Shown piece after piece: positions 51,429 to 59,797 of a stretch of DNA of 64,000 nucleotides. The first letter of the stretch is position 1; each line of letters begins with the position of its first letter. The DNA lies in NCBI GenBank assembly GCA_029266035.1, contig JAJUFH010000004.1, positions 86,466 through 150,465 on the forward strand, read 5' to 3'. The notes under the pieces were generated by a model. It did not search any database. It was not told the DNA's origin and was given only the letters and a program-made list of their open reading frames with translations. The DNA is from Sinomicrobium sp. (GTDB lineage Bacteria > Bacteroidota > Bacteroidia > Flavobacteriales > Flavobacteriaceae). The translations under genes and the position numbers were made by a program.

Positions 51429-52757
51429 CTATTGTTGTTTGTCATTGTTGTACATAATGCGGTAGATGGCTCCTGTGACATCGTCTGAAACATACAGTGA
51501 TCCATCGGGGCCTTGTGCTAGTCCGCAAGGTCGGTGTAGAGCCTGACTAGGCGCCATTACAGGAGAGGTGCCGGCAAATCCGTCGGCAAAGACTTCCCAG
51601 GATCCTGTAGGTTCGCCATTTTCAAATGGAACAAAGGCTACCATATATCCTGTCTGTTCTTCCGGTACCCGATTCCACGAACCGTGGAAAGCCACAAAAG
51701 CACCGTTTTTATATTTTTCGGGAAACATATTGCCGGTATAGAAGAGTAAGCCATTAGGAGCCATATGCGCTGGAAAGGCTACCTTTGGAGGAATAGCTCC
51801 GGCACCTTTTCCTTCTTCGGCTTCTTTTTTTCCATCACCTCCATATTCTGGGGCGAGTATGTATTTGCCTTGTTCCTGATCGTAATACACATAGGGCCAT
51901 CCGGCATTGTCTCCTTCTTCTATTTTGTACATTACCTCGGCAGGTAGGTTGGCCGAAGTCTCGGCATCGAAATATTCAGGAAAGAGGTCGGAGAGGTTGT
52001 CACGACCGTGCTGCATAACATAGAGCGATTGATCTTGGCGGTTCCAGTCGAGCCCTACCACATTCCGAAGTCCGGTAGCATAGCGCAGTCCCTCGTCGTA
52101 CGACTGCCTTAGTTTATCGGCTTTAAACTGCCATATTCCTCCAGCAGAATCGAGTATGGGGCAGGGGTACATTCCAGGAGATCCCTTGGTGCGATCAACT
52201 TCTTGGCAAGCATTGGAATAGGCGCCTATGTTTACGTAAATATTACCCTTGTCGTCCAATACGATAGATTTGGAATTGTGCTGTCCCTGATCTATCAGTC
52301 CGCGTATTATGGTATCGGGGGTACTGGTGTTTTCCGGTAGTTGCTGGTCGTTGAGAGGGTATCGAAAAACCGAAGTATTCGACGAAGCATAGAGATAATC
52401 TCCGTGTAAGGCGATTCCGGTTCCTCCGTAATTTCCGAAACCGCTCTGCTCGTCGGTGCGTCCGTCACCGTCTTTATCCTGAAGGACGATTACTCCGTTG
52501 CCTTCACTGTCCGGACGTGCGAGTTTTACCATAATATCTCCCTTGTCATTTACCGCCAGATGTCTTGCTCTGCCAATACTGTCAGTTACTTTTAGTGCAG
52601 AAAAACCTTCAGGGAGATTTAGTGCTGCATTGTCTGGATCGGGCTGTACGCCTTTTTGCTTTTTACTGTTGTCGGGAGCGCATGAAAGTGCTCCCAATGC
52701 CAGCAATATTGCTGATAAGTTGCGTAGGGAGTGCTTTTTGGAAGAAAGTGGTATCAT
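51429..52757 (-). CDS. PQQ-dependent sugar dehydrogenase lipoprotein (sorbosone-dehydrogenase-like)
   Basis: The 442-residue protein has a lipoprotein signal with LSC (Cys26) and a six-bladed propeller of the soluble glucose/sorbosone dehydrogenase family. Landmarks are LNLPEGFSALKV, GDIMVKLARPDSEGNGVIVL, the heme-like LRNVVGLDWNRQDQSLYVMQ with HGRDNL, and CGLAQGPDGSLYVSDDVTGA. The substrate sugar is unknown; the cofactor is assumed to be PQQ from family knowledge. It is upstream of the aldo/keto reductase gene, so a linked sugar oxidation/reduction role is conceivable. Upstream, 52758-52900 is AT-rich with no clear promoter. Confidence 0.88.
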   Translation of the reverse strand: MIPLSSKKHSLRNLSAILLALGALSCAPDNSKKQKGVQPDPDNAALNLPEGFSALKVTDSIGRARHLAVNDKGDIMVKLARPDSEGNGVIVLQDKDGDGRTDEQSGFGNYGGTGIALHGDYLYASSNTSVFRYPLNDQQLPENTSTPDTIIRGLIDQGQHNSKSIVLDDKGNIYVNIGAYSNACQEVDRTKGSPGMYPCPILDSAGGIWQFKADKLRQSYDEGLRYATGLRNVVGLDWNRQDQSLYVMQHGRDNLSDLFPEYFDAETSANLPAEVMYKIEEGDNAGWPYVYYDQEQGKYILAPEYGGDGKKEAEEGKGAGAIPPKVAFPAHMAPNGLLFYTGNMFPEKYKNGAFVAFHGSWNRVPEEQTGYMVAFVPFENGEPTGSWEVFADGFAGTSPVMAPSQALHRPCGLAQGPDGSLYVSDDVTGAIYRIMYNNDKQQ

Positions 52758-52900
52758 AGCGTGAATTTTTAGTTGTAATACGTCAATTTATAAAAAAATC
52801 ATTTATCGACATAAGCCAATAGCAAAATAATTGTAGAAATGCTGTAGACTGCTATCGCTTGTCAACACAACTTATGGCAGGGTATTTTACGGTAAAACAA

Positions 52901-52934
52901 AAAACAGGCTCTCCTCTATCGAAAAGCCTGTTTT
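52901..52934 (-). terminator. terminator after the histone-H1-like gene
   Basis: AAAACAGGCT (52901-52910) pairs perfectly with AGCCTGTTTT (52925-52934). It lies 45 bp past the stop codon on the - strand. Confidence 0.75.
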
Positions 52935-52979
52935 ATTGATAATAGAAATATCCTGAAGGATTTTTTCTTCTGGGAGCTC

Positions 52980-53156
52980 TTATTTTTTAGAAGCTTCCAG
53001 TGAAACCTTACGGAATTCTTTCATGAGCTTGCTGATTTCCAGTGCAGCTTTACGAGCTCTGGTTCCGGCAGCTTTATTTCCTTTTTCTACTTGTGCTTGA
53101 GCTTCAGTGTTGAACGACTCTACTTGGGTCTGGATGTTTTCTAATAACTGTTTCAT
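52980..53156 (-). CDS. histone-H1-like (Hc1-type) small basic protein
   Basis: This 58-residue protein (MKQLLENIQTQVESFNTEAQ, then KGNKAAGTRARKAALEISKL, ending MKEFRKVSLEASKK) matches the small H1-like proteins of flavobacteria. It is a Lys/Arg/Ala-rich helix pair related to chlamydial Hc1 and probably binds DNA as a nucleoid protein. It is a single-gene unit with its own terminator. An AT-rich upstream region (53157-53303) holds no clear TAnnTTTG box. Confidence 0.88.
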   Translation of the reverse strand: MKQLLENIQTQVESFNTEAQAQVEKGNKAAGTRARKAALEISKLMKEFRKVSLEASKK

Positions 53157-53303
53157 TGTGATTTATTAAATTTAAACATTGAAAGGCTAAAATAAATAAT
53201 TTTGAATATATCTCTACCATAGAACGCCTGTAGTTTTAGACTATTGTGATTACAAGGGGGTTTTTTCCACAAATAAGCTGATTTTAACTTTAAAACTCAT
53301 CTT

Positions 53304-54779
53304 TTATAGCGCTTTATTCGACTGCATTTCTCCAGGAGTAATATACATTTCCTTTGAAAAAGGTCTTTCTTTGAGACCTTTCACTTTTGCATATTGTCTC
53401 GGTTGAGGGGCTCTTTTGGCCTGTATTCCGGAGATGTCTTGTAGGGCAGCGGCTAGCAGTGCTTCGTCTATATCTCCAAAGGCTTTGATATCGTCCCAGT
53501 ATTCGTATTCCAAAACTTGAATGTCTGGTGTAAAACCTTGAATGTAATCGCTTTCCCCATCTTTATTGTAAATGGTAAATGTAATGGGCTGCATGGCGTA
53601 TAGGTGATTTGGGTTTATATTTCTAGTATCGAATGTAGGAGAATCGAAGAGTGTTATCGAACCTACATTTTTGCCATAGGTTGTATCTCCTACTACCACA
53701 ACTTCCATATAGGGACTCAAGCCGTTGATAATCATTTCGCTGGCCGAAGCTGTATCATTGCTGGTTAGTACATACACCCTATTCAGCGAAGAGATACGGT
53801 TGATATCCACCTTATCTCCGGTGTCATTACCGGTAGTCTTGTTGAAAATCCTCGCTTTGTCGGCGAAGGTGTCTTTAGAATTCTGTCTGGTATTTTTATC
53901 GTTGAATATCGATTCGGCGAAAGTATCGGAAGCGGAGGCCTTACCATAAATCATACTTGCCAAGTAAGTACAGGTCTCTACCGATCCACCTCCATTGTAA
54001 CGCAAATCCAGTACAAGTTCATCTATATTTGCAGTTTTAAAATCCGCGAATACGTCGTTGAGTTCACCGTTGTAAGTATTGTTAAAGCCGTTGTATACGA
54101 GATATCCTATTTTTTTATCTCCTAGAGTTATAATTTCACTATGACGCACCGGATTTTCCAATACAGTGCGAGTGTGTAGTATTTGGGTGTTTCCCGTAGG
54201 GGTTAACACATCACCTTGCACGGTGGCAAACGAGAGTTTTATAGAGCTGTTGTTGTAATAGTTATTGACGACCTGGAAGTTTGAAGTATTGAGTTCTACA
54301 TCGTCTATTTTGTACACGATATCCCCTCTTTTTATTCCTGCTTCAGAAGCGGGAGAGTTGGGAACCACATAAGCTATATACATAATAACGGTTCCATCAT
54401 CGGAGATTTGAACGAGGTCTCCTATTTGAAAACCGAACGATTCACTCTCTCCTCTGAACGATCCTAGCAATTCTTCGTAGTCATCTACTATCCAGGAAAA
54501 GCGATCAACTTGGTCTTTCTGGTACAACAGACCGTCAAAAAGCTCTTCTGGGGAGTCGTATTTGTTTAAAAAGTTCTCGTAGTCTTTATTGGAAGTAAAT
54601 TTGTTGTCGCCGAGCTTGTCTACATCTTTTTGCCAAAAATACCATTCGTTGAGTCCCTTCCATACAAAATCGTGAATCTCGAGTTCTTCAGAAGTTTTAG
54701 GGGTGAAATTTGCATCGTCGTCGCCAGAGCAACTCCACAGCACAGCCGAGCTGAGCAGAAAGTAAAAAATCTTTTTCAT
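53304..54779 (-). CDS. S41-family C-terminal-processing protease lipoprotein
   Basis: The 491-residue protein has a lipobox WSC (Cys17) and a short acidic leader after it. An N-terminal helical domain and a PDZ domain follow at about residues 115-200 (FGFQIGDLVQIS, SEAGIKRGDIVYKID). The S41 protease core has ELVLDLRYNGGGSVETC, the catalytic Ser in SNDTASASEMIINGLSPY and Lys in VVGDTTYGKNVGS. It is thus a periplasmic tail-specific protease. It is divergent from the sigma-factor operon, which could place it in that regulon. Confidence 0.9.
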   Translation of the reverse strand: MKKIFYFLLSSAVLWSCSGDDDANFTPKTSEELEIHDFVWKGLNEWYFWQKDVDKLGDNKFTSNKDYENFLNKYDSPEELFDGLLYQKDQVDRFSWIVDDYEELLGSFRGESESFGFQIGDLVQISDDGTVIMYIAYVVPNSPASEAGIKRGDIVYKIDDVELNTSNFQVVNNYYNNSSIKLSFATVQGDVLTPTGNTQILHTRTVLENPVRHSEIITLGDKKIGYLVYNGFNNTYNGELNDVFADFKTANIDELVLDLRYNGGGSVETCTYLASMIYGKASASDTFAESIFNDKNTRQNSKDTFADKARIFNKTTGNDTGDKVDINRISSLNRVYVLTSNDTASASEMIINGLSPYMEVVVVGDTTYGKNVGSITLFDSPTFDTRNINPNHLYAMQPITFTIYNKDGESDYIQGFTPDIQVLEYEYWDDIKAFGDIDEALLAAALQDISGIQAKRAPQPRQYAKVKGLKERPFSKEMYITPGEMQSNKAL

Positions 54780-55022
54780 AGGTTTGTGTTTTGGTCCTTA
54801 ATCTTGTCTTAAAAGGGCTCCCTACCGAAGTATAAAACGCTAAAATTACTTTAATTATTGGCATTTCGAAATTTTTTGTAACAATTTTTATGTTGGTTCG
54901 TCTTCTTTTTGAGAAGCTGTTAGAGTCAGTTGAGGATTTTTCATAAGTCATTGAACAGCGACTTTGATAAAGCGAGTTAAAAAAAAAAATAAGTACATTC
55001 AGAGAAAATTAATCGACAAAAA

Positions 55023-55532
55023 ATGGAGCAGGCAGAGTTTTTGCATACCGTAATGCCCTTTAAGGACAAGTTGTTCCGGCTGGCTAAACGATTGCTGACC
55101 TCTACCGAAGAGGCGGAGGATGCACTGCAGGAAGTGCTCTTGAAACTCTGGGTAAACAAAAGCAAAATAACGGCTTATCGCAGTATAGAGGCTTTTGCAG
55201 TGACCGCGACTAAGAATTACTGTTTGGATCGGTTGCGTTCTAAACAGGCCTCAAATCTGCAATTGGTTCACACCAATTACACAGATGAGTCGAGTTCGCT
55301 ACAGGCGCAGGTAGAAGCAAAGGATAGCGTGTCTCTGATGCACGAAATTGTGCAGAGACTACCGGAGCAACAGAAAATGGTTTTACAGCTCAGAGATGTT
55401 GAGCATTACGAATTTGAAGAGATAGGCGAGATGTTGGAGATGAACCCGGCTTCGGTGAGAGTAGCCCTCTCGAGAGCGAGGAAGACTGTACGGGAAGAAC
55501 TGATAAAAAAACACAGGTATGGAGTTGGATAA
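55023..55532 (+). CDS. ECF-type RNA polymerase sigma factor
   Basis: The 169-residue protein has sigma region 2 (FRLAKRLLTSTEEAEDALQE and VLLKLWVNKSKI) and region 4 (LPEQQKMVLQLRDVEHYEFE, NPASVRVALSRARKTVREEL) with a short linker. The size is normal for ECF sigma factors. It overlaps the membrane protein gene by 14 bp, and that gene should encode its anti-sigma factor. The operon also contains two DUF4252 genes. No ECF-type promoter was identified in the 240 bp upstream, which it shares with the S41 protease gene. Confidence 0.92.
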   Translation: MEQAEFLHTVMPFKDKLFRLAKRLLTSTEEAEDALQEVLLKLWVNKSKITAYRSIEAFAVTATKNYCLDRLRSKQASNLQLVHTNYTDESSSLQAQVEAKDSVSLMHEIVQRLPEQQKMVLQLRDVEHYEFEEIGEMLEMNPASVRVALSRARKTVREELIKKHRYGVG

Positions 55533-55965
55533 AATAGAAAAATACTTGGAAAAGTATTTCGAAGGCAACAGCAGTACTGCAGAAGAGAGAATCTTACGTG
55601 ATTATTTTACTAATCCGGAGAGAGATATTGCACCTCATCTCAGAGAGTATGCTGTGGTATTTAGATATTTTTCACAAAGTAGGGATGAAATATCAAAAAA
55701 GGAGATTCAGCTAGGAGAGCAAAGGAGCAAAACACCTATATATGCTTGGCTTTCAGCCGCCGCTGTGATTGCAATTGCCGCTGGAATTTGGTTTTCCAAT
55801 TATTCCTCTTCTAAAGACAGGGAGGCTAGATTGGCCTATGAAGAGACGGTACAGGCTTTGTATATGATAGGCGAGAACTTGAATAAAGGCGCGGAGGGAA
55901 TGGAGTACTTAGAGGAATTTGATCAGACTAAGAGCCGTATCCTTCGAGTTTCAGAATTGCGATAA
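55519..55965 (+). CDS. putative anti-sigma factor, membrane protein
   Basis: The 148-residue protein has an N-terminal helical part (MELDKIEKYLEKYFEGNSST, then AEERILRDYFTNPERDIAPH) like zinc-free anti-sigma domains, a single membrane helix near residue 80 (AWLSAAAVIAIAAGIWF), and a short tail. It overlaps the sigma-factor gene by 14 bp. By position it should hold the sigma factor at the membrane until a signal arrives; this is inference. Confidence 0.85.
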   Translation: MELDKIEKYLEKYFEGNSSTAEERILRDYFTNPERDIAPHLREYAVVFRYFSQSRDEISKKEIQLGEQRSKTPIYAWLSAAAVIAIAAGIWFSNYSSSKDREARLAYEETVQALYMIGENLNKGAEGMEYLEEFDQTKSRILRVSELR

Positions 55966-56085
55966 GGAAGACGAAAAGACACAGCGATTATCGATGTTAG
56001 AATGAGATGTACAAGTCCGATACTGTTTGAAAGTGAATAAAAATACTGTTGCACCACAAATAAAAATTAAAAACAATAAAAAACA

Positions 56086-56706
56086 ATGAAAAAGAATGGA
56101 GAATTTACCGGTTTTCTGGGAGTGGTAACCGGTGGAAAAAACGATACAAACAGAAACAAAGGGGGAAAGAAGTTCACGTACTCATGGACTTTTGGACTGT
56201 GTTTACTCTTAATGCCTTTGTGTGGTTTTTCGCAGTCTGTATTCGACAGATTTGAAGCGATGGACGATGTGACTACGGTAGTAGTGAACAAAAACATGTT
56301 TAAGTTGTTTTCGAGAATACAATCGGGCGATCCGGAAGCTGTAGCCTTTATGGATATGGTTAAATCGCTTGAAAATCTCAAGGTATTTACTACTGAGGAC
56401 CAAAAAATTTCAGATGAGATGAGATCGACTATGAACGGGTATATAAAAAAGGAGTCTCTCGAAGAACTCATGAGGGTTAAAGAGAAGGGATCTAATGTGA
56501 AATTCTACATTCGTCCCGGTAAGGATGCAGATCACGTTAGTGAATTACTGATGTTTGTCTCCGGAATGGAAGATGTCAATGTTGGGAGCAAGAATTTTGA
56601 AACGGTATTGTTATCGCTTACCGGCGATATAGATCTCAACAAAATCAGTCTGCTTACCCAGAAAATGAACCTCCCTTCAGAATTGGGTAAGGCGGGAGAG
56701 AAGTAG
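56086..56706 (+). CDS. DUF4252 protein, exported
   Basis: The 206-residue protein contains a DUF4252 domain from about residue 50: FDRFEAMDDVTTVVVNKNMF, and a LENLKVFTTEDQKISDEMRS segment. A signal-like helix (FGLCLLLMPLCGFSQ) ends at about residue 51. It is preceded by 33 polar residues, unusually long for an export signal, and no later ATG exists before the hydrophobic helix. It follows the anti-sigma gene after 120 bp. Function of the family is unknown; it appears in sigma-factor operons of flavobacteria. Confidence 0.82.
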   Translation: MKKNGEFTGFLGVVTGGKNDTNRNKGGKKFTYSWTFGLCLLLMPLCGFSQSVFDRFEAMDDVTTVVVNKNMFKLFSRIQSGDPEAVAFMDMVKSLENLKVFTTEDQKISDEMRSTMNGYIKKESLEELMRVKEKGSNVKFYIRPGKDADHVSELLMFVSGMEDVNVGSKNFETVLLSLTGDIDLNKISLLTQKMNLPSELGKAGEK

Positions 56707-56730
56707 GATTAAAATTTTAATAGTATTGGG

Positions 56731-57285
56731 ATGAATAGAGAGATAAAAAAGGCGGTGTATACCGGAGCTGTACTGAGTTTTTTAGTTTTGTTGTTCTCGG
56801 CTTGTAGCAAAAAGGAGAGTTTGCAGCAGTACTATGTAAACCATGCAGAAAAAGAGGGATTTATCAATGTAGAACTCCCTTCCGGGATGATAGATGTGTC
56901 GCAAACAGAGCTGACACCTGAGCAGAAGGAAGCTTATAAATCTGTGAAAAAACTGAATGTATTAGCCTTGCAAGTTACTCCCGAAAATCAGGCTGTATTC
57001 CGAGCAGAAGAAGAAAAGGTAAACAACATCCTCGCCGACGATAGCTTTCAAGAGTTATTTCGTTTATCTGACGGGGATAAAAAAGGCGTACTCAAATACC
57101 TTGGAGAAGAAAACCACATCGATGAGGTGGTGTTTTTCGGTTCAGATGACAACAAAGGATTTATACTGGTGCGTATATTGGGAAAAGATATGAGTGCTGA
57201 AAGTATGATGGAATTTGTCAAACTCTTAGAAAAGGCAGATATAGATGAAGGACAATTGGGAGGTTTAAAAGAGTTGATGAGATAG
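56731..57285 (+). CDS. DUF4252 lipoprotein
   Basis: The 184-residue protein has a lipobox FSAC (Cys26) followed by a DUF4252 domain: EGFINVELPSGMIDVSQTEL and ENHIDEVVFFGSDDNKGFIL. It is a partner or paralogue of the preceding DUF4252 gene (24 bp gap). The ECF sigma operon ends here at a terminator. Likely cell-envelope located; function unknown. Confidence 0.85.
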   Translation: MNREIKKAVYTGAVLSFLVLLFSACSKKESLQQYYVNHAEKEGFINVELPSGMIDVSQTELTPEQKEAYKSVKKLNVLALQVTPENQAVFRAEEEKVNNILADDSFQELFRLSDGDKKGVLKYLGEENHIDEVVFFGSDDNKGFILVRILGKDMSAESMMEFVKLLEKADIDEGQLGGLKELMR

Positions 57286-57313
57286 TAGGTTGTCTGTCTT
57301 AAATATAACAACA

Positions 57314-57350
57314 AAAAAAGAGGCTGTCTTAAAAAAGGCGCCTCTTTTTT
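57314..57350. terminator. terminator between the DUF4252 gene and purB
   Basis: AAAAAAGAGGC pairs with GCCTCTTTTTT. Runs of A and T on both sides allow use from either direction by the converging genes. Confidence 0.8.
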
Positions 57351-57369
57351 GTTGAATTTGGTAGGAGAT

Positions 57370-58713
57370 TTATATTCCGGTGTAATTGACCGGACTGATG
57401 TTTTTGAGTTCGCTTTTTACGGCATCGGAAACATCAAGGGTATCTATAAATCCGGAGATAGACTCCTTGTTAATTTTTTCATTAGTTCGTGTGAGTCCTT
57501 TGAGAGCCTCATAAGGATTGGGATATCCTTCTCTTCGGAGGATGGTTTGGATAGCTTCAGCCACTACTGCCCAGTTATTTTCCAGATCAGCTTCAAATTT
57601 CTCCTTGTTCAGCAGTAATTTGTTCAAGCCTTTTAGGGTAGACCAGAGCCCGATTATCGTATGTCCGAAAGGTACCCCTATATTGCGCAGTACCGTACTG
57701 TCGGTAAGGTCGCGTTGTAGGCGCGACAACGGTAATTTGGCAGAGAGATGTTCAAATACAGCATTGGCGATACCTAGATTCCCTTCAGAATTTTCGAAGT
57801 CTATTGGGTTGACTTTATGTGGCATAGCTGAGGAGCCTACTTCACCCGCTTTTATTTTTTGTTTGAAATAATCCATAGAGATATAGGTCCATATATCTCT
57901 ATCGAGATCAATGAGTATGGTATTGATTCTTTTAACAGCATCAAACAGCGCTGCGATATGGTCGTAATGTTCTATCTGAGTAGTGGGGAAAGAGTGGTGG
58001 AGACCGAGTGTATCTTCCACGAAATTCGTTCCAAAAGCCTTCCAGTCTGTTTGCGGATAGGCTACGTGATGTGCGTTGTAATTTCCTGTAGCTCCTCCGA
58101 ATTTGGCTGCATAAGGCACTTTTTCCAATACGGTGAGTTGCTCTTCAATACGAGTGACAAACACCTGTATTTCCTTTCCCAATCGAGTAGGAGAAGCCGG
58201 TTGTCCGTGAGTACGCGCCAACATAGGGATATCCGCCCATTCTGAGGCCAGTGCTTTCAGTTTGTCGGTCAGTTCTTTTAAGCAAGGCAGATACACTTCA
58301 GCAACAGCTTCTTTGACCGACAAAGGCACCGAGGTGTTGTTGATGTCTTGCGAAGTGAGTCCGAAGTGAATAAACTCTTTGTAAGCCGACAAATCGAGGG
58401 TGTCGAATTTTTGTTTTATAAAGTATTCCACCGCTTTCACATCGTGATTGGTGGTCTTTTCTATCTCTTTGACAGCTAGAGCATCTTCGGCAGCAAACGT
58501 GCTGTAAATAGCTCTCAAGTCGCCGAAGAGAGTTTTGTCAAATCCCTCCAATTGAGGAAGGGGAATATTGCAGAGCGCTATGAAGTATTCTATTTCTACT
58601 CTTACGCGATATCTGATTAAGGCTTCTTCTGAAAAGAAGGGAGCCAGACTGTCCGTTTTACTTCTATACCTCCCGTCTATAGGAGAGATGGCATTTAATT
58701 CGGTGAGTTGCAT
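57370..58713 (-). CDS. purB: adenylosuccinate lyase
   Basis: PurB cleaves SAICAR in step 8 of purine synthesis and adenylosuccinate in AMP synthesis, releasing fumarate. The 447-residue product has the fumarase-superfamily signature GEVGSSAMPHKVNPIDFENS around residues 288-307. It also has the LTSQDINNTSVPLSV helix, MLARTHGQPASPTRLGKE (catalytic His) and KFGGATGNYNAHHVAYP. It is a single-gene unit that converges with the DUF4252 operon. No purine riboswitch or other leader element was seen. Confidence 0.95.
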   Translation of the reverse strand: MQLTELNAISPIDGRYRSKTDSLAPFFSEEALIRYRVRVEIEYFIALCNIPLPQLEGFDKTLFGDLRAIYSTFAAEDALAVKEIEKTTNHDVKAVEYFIKQKFDTLDLSAYKEFIHFGLTSQDINNTSVPLSVKEAVAEVYLPCLKELTDKLKALASEWADIPMLARTHGQPASPTRLGKEIQVFVTRIEEQLTVLEKVPYAAKFGGATGNYNAHHVAYPQTDWKAFGTNFVEDTLGLHHSFPTTQIEHYDHIAALFDAVKRINTILIDLDRDIWTYISMDYFKQKIKAGEVGSSAMPHKVNPIDFENSEGNLGIANAVFEHLSAKLPLSRLQRDLTDSTVLRNIGVPFGHTIIGLWSTLKGLNKLLLNKEKFEADLENNWAVVAEAIQTILRREGYPNPYEALKGLTRTNEKINKESISGFIDTLDVSDAVKSELKNISPVNYTGI

Positions 58714-58753
58714 TGTAGTAAATTGTAAAAGGGATAATTTTTGTAATGTTGTA

Positions 58754-59296
58754 TTAAAGGAAAATAATAATTCCGAGGCTCAGATCGTTGAGACTGAGTC
58801 CAAGTCCGTAATTATCGGAATCTTCACCTTCATTGTCATATCCAAATCGACCTACGGTCGCATCAAAGGCTATGCTTTCGTTTAGTCTGTACGTAATCCC
58901 CGGACGTATGTTGATTCCCCAAGCAAAGGTGTCGTCTACACTGTCTTTGGCCCATCCCAATCTTATGTCACCTTGAGCAAAGGGCATTAGCTTAGACTGA
59001 GGAAACCAATACTTTCTGGCGTAGGGAATAACACCGTAGAATTCTTTTTTATCGTTGTTGATCTTGGTTTGTTCATAACCCGCACTGAGTCCGACAGCTA
59101 TGTCGTTGTCGATAAAAAAACCCACCGAGGGCAGCAAAGAGAAGTCTGTTCTTTCAGAGCCGGAAGTCTTGTCTTTTTCAAATCCGAAAGAGCCACCTAC
59201 TAACCATTTTCCCTTGAGGGAGTCCTGATCTTCCTGTGCTGACAATCCTGCACAACTTAACAGGACTACAGCTGTAAATAAAACTAACTTCTTCAT
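58754..59296 (-). CDS. outer-membrane beta-barrel protein
   Basis: The 180-residue protein has a signal peptide (ending GLSAQ) and alternating strands with the pattern of a small eight-stranded barrel: GKWLVGGSFGFEKD, FFIDNDIAVGLSAGYEQT, GDIRLGWAKDSVDDTFAWGI, and a terminal DLSLGIIIFL. It resembles porin-family/OmpW-like Bacteroidetes proteins. The C-terminus ends in Phe-Leu, not Phe. It lies 40 bp upstream of purB on the same strand but has its own -7 box. Confidence 0.85.
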   Translation of the reverse strand: MKKLVLFTAVVLLSCAGLSAQEDQDSLKGKWLVGGSFGFEKDKTSGSERTDFSLLPSVGFFIDNDIAVGLSAGYEQTKINNDKKEFYGVIPYARKYWFPQSKLMPFAQGDIRLGWAKDSVDDTFAWGINIRPGITYRLNESIAFDATVGRFGYDNEGEDSDNYGLGLSLNDLSLGIIIFL

Positions 59297-59325
59297 AAGA
59301 ACATTTATTAGAGTAATGATTTGTG

Positions 59326-59333
59326 CAAAAATA
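59326..59333 (-). promoter_or_regulatory. -7 promoter box TATTTTTG of the outer-membrane protein gene
   Basis: Exact match to TAnnTTTG, 29 bp before the ATG at 59296. Confidence 0.5.
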
Positions 59334-59449
59334 AGATTTATCGCCGTTTGCAGTAATATCTTTACAGATAAAATCTCAGCGACTACGGCAAAGACAAATG
59401 TTTCACCACATAAACAGCGGTTGATGCTTTTTTACAATTAATGAGATAA

Positions 59450-59725
59450 TTACGATCTCAGATATTTTTTTTCCGCATAAAAAGTTCCAAAAGGCAGCAG
59501 AGCAGCCACAAACAGTATAGCAAAGCGCTTTAGTCCCCACGATTTTTCCATACATACCACCACAGCCAGCACTACGTATAGTATGAATAATATTCCGTGG
59601 GCATATCCTACGGCTGTATTGGTTTCGGTGTGATCTGCGAGGTATTTGAGGGGCATTCCCACAAAAAAGAGCAGGAGATATGAAATACCTTCAAGTATAG
59701 CTGTAAGGCGAAAACTTTTGAGCAT
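59450..59725 (-). CDS. DUF3817 membrane protein
   Basis: The 91-residue protein has three membrane helices and the DUF3817 features LTAILEGISYLLLFFVGMPL and YAHGILFILYVVLAVVV, with charged short loops. The family is a compact integral membrane domain of unknown function, often standing alone as here. It lies between the outer-membrane protein gene and lpdA on the same strand, separated from lpdA by a terminator. Confidence 0.85.
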   Translation of the reverse strand: MLKSFRLTAILEGISYLLLFFVGMPLKYLADHTETNTAVGYAHGILFILYVVLAVVVCMEKSWGLKRFAILFVAALLPFGTFYAEKKYLRS

Positions 59726-59735
59726 GATAGTTTTT

Positions 59736-59775
59736 TTAAAAAAGCTTCCGCAAGTCCGATAAGGGGTGCGGAAGC
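59736..59775 (-). terminator. terminator after lpdA
   Basis: GCTTCCGCA (59744-59752) pairs with TGCGGAAGC (59767-59775), and on the - strand the hairpin is followed by TTTTTT. Confidence 0.8.
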
Positions 59776-59797
59776 CTATAGTGATATTGTTGTATTC

